From contig NZ_CP011339.1 in assembly GCF_001264245.1 (NCBI RefSeq), positions 3,224,001-3,288,000 on the forward strand: a stretch of 64,000 bases of DNA. The letters run 5' to 3'. Under the pieces are notes generated by a model, which saw nothing but the letters and a program-made list of their open reading frames with translations, did not search any database and was not told the origin of the DNA. The translations under genes were made by a program, and so were the position numbers. This document shows, piece after piece, positions 1-6,986 of the stretch (the stretch's first letter is position 1; each line of letters starts with the position of its first letter). The DNA comes from Microcystis panniformis FACHB-1757. Lineage in GTDB: Bacteria > Cyanobacteriota > Cyanobacteriia > Cyanobacteriales > Microcystaceae.

Positions 1-2508
1 AGCAAGAGTTGCATCATAGGATAGGGCCGTTATTGCATTAACAGAAGTTGTAGTCCATAAAATTTTAGCATCCTTAAGAAAATCCTGGTTAGGACTGGTT
101 AAAGAATCCCAAGGAACCGCAATAACAAACTTTTGAAAAGGTTGTAGGTTGTTAATTTGTTCTAAGGTACGAGAACTACGAAGTCCCCATGATCCGATAA
201 CCCAATTTTGACTATTATTAAGTTTTATAAGTCTAATTGCATCGCCTTGAGCATCGCCAATTGCTTTTGGGAATAGTACAAGCCCTATTGTTTCTGTTAT
301 TTTTTCTTCTTTCTGTCGTCGTAACTCTTGGATGGCTTCTTCTGCCTTAAAATTATTTCCGAGATCAAATTCATCTAATTTTACTACAGTTCCAGAGAAT
401 GGAGGGCGTGTAAAAATAGTTTTAAAACTATTAAAAAAAGATTCACTAAATGGACTTCCTTCACTATAAAAGCCCACCACTTTTTTAATAGACTTTTCTT
501 GCAAAAATTTTGCAATGGCAGGAGATTGTTGATCGCTGGAAAAAACAGTTCGCAGGAAATTTTTTCTGGGGTATTTAGTAAGCTCGCTAGTCGTTGATCC
601 GGGAGAAATCAAAACTAAATTATTTTGATTATAAATATCCACCGTTGCCACAGTCATTTCACTGGGATAGTGACCAACAACCCCTAAAATTTCAGGACGC
701 TGGGAAAGAGATGATGCTGTCTTTTTGGCTAGTAATTCGTCATTTTCATCATTAGTAATGACAACTTTTAATCCCTTACCATTAATCGCTTTTTTGTTGA
801 TAAAATTTTGATCTGGAAAATACTTGAGGAATGGATCATTGTCATTTAAAAGTCCCAGATTAATTTTTGTTTGTAATTGCGCTACTCCTCGTAACATTTC
901 ATTTGCTCGACTATCACCATCATCATCATTAAAGTCATTTTGATTTTTGGGAATACTAACAGCAACAGCAATCGTGTAATATGGCATTTTATTGGCTTCT
1001 AGTAAAGCATTATTTAAGTAAATTAACGTTTCTGGATCTAGCCTATCCTGTTGCCATGCGTCCTTAAATCTTAACAGGGCTTTTTGATAATCACACTGTG
1101 CAAAATATTCTGTACCTTTCTTCTTGTTAAACGATTGAGAGTAATTAAGAACTTCTTCTCCTTCACTAATAAAGTCTCCCGTTTGTTTTGGACAATCCGA
1201 TGGAATTAATGGAGTAATAATATTATGGCGATAAATGGCAAATAAACTTACAACTGCTATTGATGCTATTCCTATGCTAACTGGCAGATTTAATTTGAAA
1301 TTTTGGGGCTTTAAAGTTTTTATAGAATGCAAAATTTGGGCAATTTTTGCAGAAGGCGAAGTGATTGGTGGAATCGTCGGAGTAATGGGATAAACCTCAT
1401 TTCGCACTTCTTCTTCAATCACCTGAATATCCTCATCCCTGAGTCCATAGATAATTTGCAGTTTCTTTAAACTCTCTCCATCTTTGTTTTTCAATGGAGT
1501 ATGATTAGCAGCAGCTATTATTTTCCGAAACGCATTCCTATATTTCTTAATATTGTCTCGTTGCTGTAGCAGTGGTTTAAGAACTTCTGTTTCAATCGTT
1601 CTGGCTTCATCTGGTGAGAGATTTAATTGATCTATTGTTGCATCCAAAACTGCCCTATCTGCAGCAGAAAAGTCTTCCTCCTTAAAACAATAATCTTTAA
1701 TATCCTCATCATTCCACTTTTTAATAATATCCTCAACTATTTTACGATACTTAAATTTAGGATCATTAGCAGCAAGAGGAGATTTGGCTAAATAAATAGT
1801 ATCCTCTCCTTCAAGAGAAAGATAAAATTTGGGAGTCATTGCCGGGGCAGCTTCCTTTACTCGTTCGCTGGCATACTCATGCAATTCATTAACAGAAATT
1901 AATTGATCACCATCCTGATCTGCTGCACCAGTTTCAATTCCTTCAACTAGATATTTTGTATAGATGGACAAACCGTTATCTTCCGACTCAAAAGAATATT
2001 CAATTGGACTAGAAGAGGTCAAAATCGCCCTTCCTCTACCTCCTAATTCCTCTTGAATGTTAAGTTCCCCTTTGATTGGCATTCCCTGAACCAATGCTCC
2101 GCTAAAACAGCAGTCGAGAATAATTATCTGCCTTTGGGAATGACTATCTGTGATGTACTCTTGAAGTTTAGTTGCCGCTAAAGCTGTTGCAAGAGAAAAA
2201 TTTCCCTTCTGATCACGCCCAGTGTCTCTTGTACTTAGAAAAAATCTAGCCTTTTGATCTTTAAGTCCATGCCCAGAAAAATATAAAAGCACCAAATCAT
2301 CTTTCTGTCGATTAGCAAATAAAACCTCAACTGCTTTTTCCATGCTCCCTTTGTCTGGGTTAGGCAAAACTGTAACCTGATCAAAGGCTCCCATGTCCGG
2401 ATGCTCTAATACTCGGCGCATTGCTTCAATGTCTTGAGTCGCGCTAGAAATTGAATGCAATCCTTCGGAATACTCGCTCACACCAATTAACAAAGCAAAT
2501 TTTGCCAT
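1..2508 (-). CDS. Caspase-like protease with transmembrane segment and periplasmic ligand-binding domain (3' end outside window)
   Basis: The reverse strand reads open from an ATG at 2508 to the window edge, so at least 836 residues. The first 200 residues are a caspase/metacaspase p20-like domain: catalytic His in YFSGHG near residue 78 and catalytic Cys in LDCCFSG near residue 132. An EF-hand-like loop (DQDGDQLISVNE, about 195-206) follows, then a helical region with LSPDEARTIETEVL-type motifs (about 245-330) common in cyanobacterial effector proteins. One hydrophobic helix (about 407-427) precedes a region from about 490 that resembles the type 1 periplasmic-binding fold of branched-chain amino-acid receptors. 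I infer a cytoplasmic protease joined across the membrane to an external sensor. The 11-base gap to the EACC1-like gene upstream suggests one operon. Confidence 0.85.
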   Translation of the reverse strand, partial: MAKFALLIGVSEYSEGLHSISSATQDIEAMRRVLEHPDMGAFDQVTVLPNPDKGSMEKAVEVLFANRQKDDLVLLYFSGHGLKDQKARFFLSTRDTGRDQKGNFSLATALAATKLQEYITDSHSQRQIIILDCCFSGALVQGMPIKGELNIQEELGGRGRAILTSSSPIEYSFESEDNGLSIYTKYLVEGIETGAADQDGDQLISVNELHEYASERVKEAAPAMTPKFYLSLEGEDTIYLAKSPLAANDPKFKYRKIVEDIIKKWNDEDIKDYCFKEEDFSAADRAVLDATIDQLNLSPDEARTIETEVLKPLLQQRDNIKKYRNAFRKIIAAANHTPLKNKDGESLKKLQIIYGLRDEDIQVIEEEVRNEVYPITPTIPPITSPSAKIAQILHSIKTLKPQNFKLNLPVSIGIASIAVVSLFAIYRHNIITPLIPSDCPKQTGDFISEGEEVLNYSQSFNKKKGTEYFAQCDYQKALLRFKDAWQQDRLDPETLIYLNNALLEANKMPYYTIAVAVSIPKNQNDFNDDDGDSRANEMLRGVAQLQTKINLGLLNDNDPFLKYFPDQNFINKKAINGKGLKVVITNDENDELLAKKTASSLSQRPEILGVVGHYPSEMTVATVDIYNQNNLVLISPGSTTSELTKYPRKNFLRTVFSSDQQSPAIAKFLQEKSIKKVVGFYSEGSPFSESFFNSFKTIFTRPPFSGTVVKLDEFDLGNNFKAEEAIQELRRQKEEKITETIGLVLFPKAIGDAQGDAIRLIKLNNSQNWVIGSWGLRSSRTLEQINNLQPFQKFVIAVPWDSLTSPNQDFLKDAKILWTTTSVNAITALSYDATLA

Positions 2509-2518
2509 AATACCTTCT

Positions 2519-2896
2519 TTAACCTGAGATAAAGTCTTGAGCCGCTTTAATAGCCATTTCCAATTCTTCTCGACTGTGAGCCTTAACCGTCAACTTGCGA
2601 CCATTGGCCTCTACCGACAATTCTATCGGTTTACCTCCCAGGCGATCGCCCAGAAACCCTAACAACTTTTTCCCATTAGCGGGGTTAACTTCGGTCATTA
2701 ACATTCCTCCCAAAAAACCGCCCAATGACTTATTACCTTCAGGGGGATTGGGATCAAGAATACGTTTAACCGATTCAACTTCATCTGCCTGTTGTAGTTC
2801 TGTCAGTAATACTTGGGCTTGTTCGTCGCGTTCTTCAGGCTCCAGGTTAGGATCGTTAAAAGCGATCACCAATTTAATCGTAGATTTGTTACTCAT
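2519..2896 (-). CDS. EACC1-like effector-associated component
   Basis: A 125-residue protein starting MSNKSTIKL; a longer reading to 2950 is possible but adds a leader unlike the family. It has an acidic N-terminal strand-helix region (FNDPNLEPEERDEQAQ), a central glycine-rich segment (KSLGGFLGGML, LLGFLGDRLGGK) and a final strand-helix ending VKAHSREELEMAIKAA. This layout matches what I know of EACC1 (effector-associated constant component 1), a small domain encoded beside caspase, TIR or protease effectors in predicted conflict systems. It ends 11 bases before the caspase gene on the same strand, exactly the expected neighbour. Family assignment is from recall of pattern, not alignment. Alternative: an unrelated small cyanobacterial protein. 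Confidence 0.7.
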   Translation of the reverse strand: MSNKSTIKLVIAFNDPNLEPEERDEQAQVLLTELQQADEVESVKRILDPNPPEGNKSLGGFLGGMLMTEVNPANGKKLLGFLGDRLGGKPIELSVEANGRKLTVKAHSREELEMAIKAAQDFISG

Positions 2897-3226
2897 AGGA
2901 AGTTGAGTTGAAATAATATAGGATAATACTAATCTTACTGAATTATGCAAATTTTACCATATACCATCTGAAATCTAAATAAGTGATCCCATTTTCATAC
3001 TGCCCCTTGCCGAGTGCAGATTTCTTCACTGATGTTGTGCTGTTGCTGAACATAGAAGATCGATTTTTCAACCTGCTCCAAGAAATCATAACAATTATTG
3101 TGTGTTGGGTTTCCTTACTACTACTACAGGCTAATGGCGATAATTCCGCTAGAAAGTATGAGAATGTGTCTGACATTCCTGACAGGGGGTGAGTATTGGT
3201 ATCATGATTAAAAGTAAGGATATAGA

Positions 3227-3442
3227 TAGGGTTTGCGGCAAAAAGTAGGGGCGAAGCATTCGGATAGAAAATCTACGGTTTCACCGATAGGTTATTGCCC
3301 GAATGCTTCGCCCCTACAGGACGCGGGCCGATGAAGACGCAAGGTTTTGAACGACGATTCTCTCAAAATTTGCACCTGTTTCGCTCGTAAAGCCACAAAA
3401 CTCTTACCTTGCCTACATTTCACATTTATTCAGCAAACCCTA
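3227..3442. repeat. Inverted-repeat element with internal hairpin (MITE-like)
   Basis: About 216 bases bounded by TAGGGTTTGC (3227-3236) and its complement GCAAACCCTA (3433-3442), with GATATA beside both ends. Inside is a 19-base arm (3245-3263, GTAGGGGCGAAGCATTCGG) whose complement lies at 3299-3317, able to form a long hairpin. No coding frame. The remaining 2897-3226 and 3443-3517 show no gene. Confidence 0.6.
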
Positions 3443-3517
3443 GATATAACTTAATCCATCGCTTTTCTTGATTGAGATTAAACTAATGTTTGTGTTGTTG
3501 ATCAGTGAGGTAAACTA

Positions 3518-3745
3518 ATGACTACAGTTGAATTAAAACAAGCAAAAAATCAACTTAATGAGTTATTGGAAGCTGTACTTAAAGGTGAAGAAATTATCAT
3601 CACAGAAAATAATGAACCTGTAGTTAAATTAAGTCCTGTAAAGTTAGCCAAGAAACCACCGCTTCAACCGAGAAGTGCTGCGGGAAAAGTTGTGATAGCC
3701 GATGATTTTGATGCCCCTTTAACTGATTTTGAAGATGATCAATAA
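3518..3745 (+). CDS. Phd/YefM-family antitoxin
   Basis: A 75-residue protein with the typical Phd/YefM N-terminal dimer and DNA-binding half (MTTVELKQAKNQLNELLEAV, then GEEIIITENNEPVVKLSPV) and a short acidic C-terminal tail that would wrap the toxin. Such antitoxins repress their own promoter and neutralise a PIN-domain RNase (VapC type). A GAGG ribosome-binding site lies just before the ATG. The expected toxin gene does not follow intact; only a decayed PIN fragment is found about 180 bases downstream, so this is probably an orphan antitoxin. Confidence 0.85.
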   Translation: MTTVELKQAKNQLNELLEAVLKGEEIIITENNEPVVKLSPVKLAKKPPLQPRSAAGKVVIADDFDAPLTDFEDDQ

Positions 3746-3922
3746 TTAGGCTCAAATTTTTAATAAATACTTATGTATTTCTTTGGTATGTCACTAATAA
3801 TAAACAATTGAGAGACAACCATAAAATTATGATTAATGAAAGAGAAAATCTAGTTTATCTTAGTTAAGGTAGTTTTTGGAAAATGACGATCAAATATAGT
3901 CTGGAAAAAATTAACTTTTGAT

Positions 3923-4030
3923 TCACCTTTCCGAGAATTGATTGCGTCACAAATTTAGAGCAATGATTGGCAAATTTTGCCCCTTAATTTACTACATTTT
4001 GAACGAGTAGTGCAATTGCCTGTTCAGCAT
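3923..4030 (+). pseudogene. PIN-domain (VapC) toxin remnant
   Basis: One frame reads SPFRELIASQI, a stop, then SNDWQILPLNLLHFERVVQLPVQH. This matches the middle of VapC-type PIN toxins that pair with Phd/YefM antitoxins (pattern LPFKELIEGQ ... LPI ... H...v..LP.HH). The start, the acidic catalytic residues and the C-terminal part are missing and there is an in-frame TAG. It lies directly downstream of the antitoxin, where its toxin would be expected. The rest of 3746-4119 shows no gene. Confidence 0.6.
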
Positions 4031-4119
4031 TGTAGTAGATATGTAGGGGGTAAGTTCGGTTATATTACTGGCTCTTCTCGTTTCCGTAACACCGCTAGAA
4101 CCACTGAGAACAGAGGACA

Positions 4120-4803
4120 TCACTTTTGTGCAATTCCTGTGAAAGGTTGAATAAAACTATCCACACCGACAAAGGAGGTGAGGGGCGACCAGTTTAAAAT
4201 ATCCTCTAAAATTGATTGATAGCCTTGCACATTGGGATGAAGTCCATCTTCCATTAATCTTTCTTGACACCACAGATCACCCCGGTCCATCCAGAGATCA
4301 AATAAATCGAGATAGGGAATATTTTGTTCTAGACAAGCTTGTTTAGTGGTTTCCTTAAAACTATACTGATCGCCATGGTTGAAGTAAAAGCAATCTAAAA
4401 AGGGCATTTTCCGCTCATCCACCGGAATCATGCCTATAAACAAAACCGGGCAAAGAGAACGGGCCCGGGTGAGTAAATGTTCGATTTGAGTTTGAAAAAG
4501 ATCGTGGTCGGTATAAGTACGACCATCGGGCCGGCCTAAGCGGGCTGTATCATTAACACCGACGGAGAGAAGGATCAGGTCAGGGAGACGATTGCGAATT
4601 TCCCCCCTGAGACGAAATTCTTGTTCTAAACGTTCGGACACTTGTACCACTCGATCGCCGCGAATCCCCAAATTATACAGGGCATGACCAGCACTTTCCA
4701 TCCACAAACGACGTAGGCGCTCGGCCCAACCGCCACCCACGGGGTCGCCATAGCCATACACAAGGCTATCACCTAAAGCGACGATTTTGAGGGGATGGGT
4801 CAT
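4120..4803 (-). CDS. SGNH/GDSL-type lipase-esterase
   Basis: A 227-residue hydrolase of the SGNH superfamily, probably an acyl-ester hydrolase acting on lipids or small esters; substrate unknown. Block I is IVALGDSLVYGYG near the N-terminus with the nucleophile Ser, block III is the Gly-x-Asn-Asp motif GVNDTAR, and block V is DGLHPN with the catalytic Asp and His near the C-terminus. I chose MTHPLKIVALGDSL as start because block I should lie near the N-terminus; a longer start at 4848 adds only 15 residues with no fold. No signal peptide is seen. It stands alone between divergent neighbours. Confidence 0.85.
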   Translation of the reverse strand: MTHPLKIVALGDSLVYGYGDPVGGGWAERLRRLWMESAGHALYNLGIRGDRVVQVSERLEQEFRLRGEIRNRLPDLILLSVGVNDTARLGRPDGRTYTDHDLFQTQIEHLLTRARSLCPVLFIGMIPVDERKMPFLDCFYFNHGDQYSFKETTKQACLEQNIPYLDLFDLWMDRGDLWCQERLMEDGLHPNVQGYQSILEDILNWSPLTSFVGVDSFIQPFTGIAQK

Positions 4804-5070
4804 AATTAGGGCTTTGTCTTTAGTAGGTAAACGAGAAAGAGTTGGCATGATCGCTCGATCGAATCGGTTGTCCTTTACACTTGTAAACGAATTTGGTTAA
4901 ACTGTCCGTGTATTATACTACATTAAAAATTTTTTCCTGCCAGTTAACTTAAATATCAGCCAGGCACTGACACCGACCAGTATAAAGCAGCCCGATGATC
5001 ATTGCTTGCCTCCGAGCCATTTCCGGGCTAAATCTACTATAAAATTTATGGTTAAAACCTAGATAAATTG

Positions 5071-5964
5071 ATGACTACTCGTTTACGACGCGCGGTTCAA
5101 GACCGAGAATTTTTGATTACAGCCGAGATTACTCCCCCGAAAGGTGGTAATGCCAGTCATATGCTAGAAATGGCCCTCTGGCTAAAAAATCGCGTTCATG
5201 CGGCTAATATTACCGATGGCAGTCGCGCCGTAGTGCGAATGTCCTCTCTGGCTGCCTCCGCTATTCTCTATCAACACGACATTGAACCCATCTGTCAAAT
5301 GGCCTGTCGCGATCGCAATGTGATCGGATTACAAGCAGATCTAATGGGCGCTCATGCTTTGGGATTGAGAAATATACTAGCTTTAACTGGAGATCCGGTC
5401 AAAGCAGGAGATCACCCCAAAGCTAGGGCAGTTTTTGACCTAGAATCGGTACGTTTGTTAAAATTAATCGATAAATTAAATAAAGGTTTTGACTTTAACG
5501 ATAAATCTTTACCTGATGGACCCCTAGAACTTTTTGCCGGGGCTGCCGTCGATGTGCAGTCAAAAAGTTGGTCCGGTCTTCAAAGCCGTTTTGAGCGTAA
5601 AATCGAAGCAGGAGCGCAGTTTTTTCAAAGTCAATTAGTTACGGATTTCGAGTGCCTTGATAAGTTCATGCAGCAGGTGGCCTCCCTCGCCGATAAACCG
5701 ATTCTAGCGGGGATTTTTCTGCTAAAATCGGCTAAAAATGCCGTATTTTTAAATAAAAATGTGCCGGGGGTGCAAATTCCCGACCAGATCATTCAAAGAC
5801 TCGCTGATGCACCTCATCCCCTCGAAGAAGGTATCAAAATCGCCGCCGAACAAATAAAATTAGCCCAGCAGTTATGTCAAGGTGTCCACATCATGGCGAT
5901 TAAACGAGAGGATTTAGTCCCGAAAATTCTCGATCTGGCTGGTATCCCGCCAATACATAACTGA
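5071..5964 (+). CDS. Methylenetetrahydrofolate reductase family protein
   Basis: A 297-residue TIM-barrel protein of the MetF family. It shows EITPPKGG at the first strand, NITDG in the second, CRDRN (usual position of the flavin-contacting motif), LTGDP after the next strand, and QLVTDFE later in the barrel. Family members reduce 5,10-methylene-THF to 5-methyl-THF for methionine synthesis with FAD. It is a divergent cyanobacterial member, with an unusual loop DKLNKGFDFNDKSLPDG, so corrinoid or other one-carbon roles are possible. ATG at 5071 was preferred over the in-frame TTG one codon earlier. Confidence 0.8.
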   Translation: MTTRLRRAVQDREFLITAEITPPKGGNASHMLEMALWLKNRVHAANITDGSRAVVRMSSLAASAILYQHDIEPICQMACRDRNVIGLQADLMGAHALGLRNILALTGDPVKAGDHPKARAVFDLESVRLLKLIDKLNKGFDFNDKSLPDGPLELFAGAAVDVQSKSWSGLQSRFERKIEAGAQFFQSQLVTDFECLDKFMQQVASLADKPILAGIFLLKSAKNAVFLNKNVPGVQIPDQIIQRLADAPHPLEEGIKIAAEQIKLAQQLCQGVHIMAIKREDLVPKILDLAGIPPIHN

Positions 5965-6083
5965 GATGAAAAGTCAATAGTTTTTATAAAAAATTAACTT
6001 TCATTTTGACTACTGGTCTTTTGACAAGAATTCTACCCCTAACCTAGTATGGTAAGGCTCAAAGCATCTTCGGGGTTAAAAGC

Positions 6084-6386
6084 ATGGATTCCAATCTAGG
6101 TCAAGAAAAAGAGAATAGTTGTGGTGGGCGAAAATGGTTGTCGATCGGTATTGCTCCCACTGGTATAATTTCCATTGGCATTGTTCCCATGGGCGTTATT
6201 TCCATCGGTATTGTTCCTATGGGAGTAGTTTCCATTGGAACCGTGGCCATGGGGACAATTGCGGCCGGTTTTGTGTCCATGGGACTTTTCAGTATTGGTA
6301 GCGTTGGGATGGGATTAAATAACGGCCATTTTTCCAATCTTAATTCTCCCCCTGCTGAATCTCCCCACGAACATCATCAGCATTAA
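6084..6386 (+). CDS. Repeat protein with SIGIVPMG-type units and His-rich tail
   Basis: A 100-residue protein of unknown function. Residues about 19-78 are a near-perfect short repeat of the form S-I-G-I-V-P-M-G-V, with Gly every fourth or fifth residue alternating with Ile, Val and Met, suggesting a small solenoid or a Gly-rich membrane hairpin. The C-terminus is PAESPHEHHQH, able to bind metal. The N-terminus (DSNLGQEKENSCGGRK) is polar with one Cys. It ends 22 bases before the acetyltransferase gene. The DNA repeat is preserved at codon level (ATTTCCATTGGCATTGTTCC variants). Confidence 0.65.
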   Translation: MDSNLGQEKENSCGGRKWLSIGIAPTGIISIGIVPMGVISIGIVPMGVVSIGTVAMGTIAAGFVSMGLFSIGSVGMGLNNGHFSNLNSPPAESPHEHHQH

Positions 6387-6408
6387 AATCAAGATTTGAC
6401 CAGCAATC

Positions 6409-6894
6409 ATGAATTATTCCATCCGTGCTGCCGTTTCTACCGATGTCAAGGCTATTTTTGACTTAATTGTTGCCTTAGCGGCCTATCAAGAACTCAGCCA
6501 TTTAATGACAGGAAATAGTCAAGCTTTAGGGGAGCATTTATTCGGAGAAAAACCCTACATCGAAGCATTGGTGGCGGAAGTAGAGGGTAAAATAGTCGGT
6601 TTTGCCCTATTTTTTGCTAACTATTCCACCTTTATAACTAAACCGGGGATTTACCTAGAAGATATCTTCGTTTTACCCGATTATCGCAGTCAAGGTATCG
6701 GGAAAGCTTTACTAATGGCTGTGGCTAAAATTGCCGTCGCTAGGGATGCGGGACTTTTAGAATGGACTGTCTTAGAGTGGAATCAACTGGCGATCGATTT
6801 TTATGGAAAAATGGGGGCTAAGGTCTTCCAAGAGTGGCAAATTTGTCGTCTCACCGGGACAGCTTTAACCCAATTGGGTAATAGTGATAAATAA
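6409..6894 (+). CDS. GNAT-family N-acetyltransferase
   Basis: A 161-residue single-domain GNAT. The acetyl-CoA pyrophosphate-binding motif A is VLPDYRSQGIGKALL (Q/R-x-x-G-x-G/A), preceded by the strand YLEDIFV; motif B is LEWTVLEWNQLAIDFYGKMGAK. The overall pattern, including AAYQELSHLM and the ending near MGAKVFQEWQICRLTG, resembles the diamine/thialysine acetyltransferase (SSAT-like) branch, so an amine acceptor is likely but not shown. Probably read with the repeat protein just upstream. Confidence 0.88.
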   Translation: MNYSIRAAVSTDVKAIFDLIVALAAYQELSHLMTGNSQALGEHLFGEKPYIEALVAEVEGKIVGFALFFANYSTFITKPGIYLEDIFVLPDYRSQGIGKALLMAVAKIAVARDAGLLEWTVLEWNQLAIDFYGKMGAKVFQEWQICRLTGTALTQLGNSDK

Positions 6895-6986
6895 GTCAGA
6901 CCTTTTGCCGAGCCTGGAACTTTGTGATCGATCGAGACTCCTTGCTATACTATACCTCTGACACTGGCTTTCCTCATTGGTGCAGA

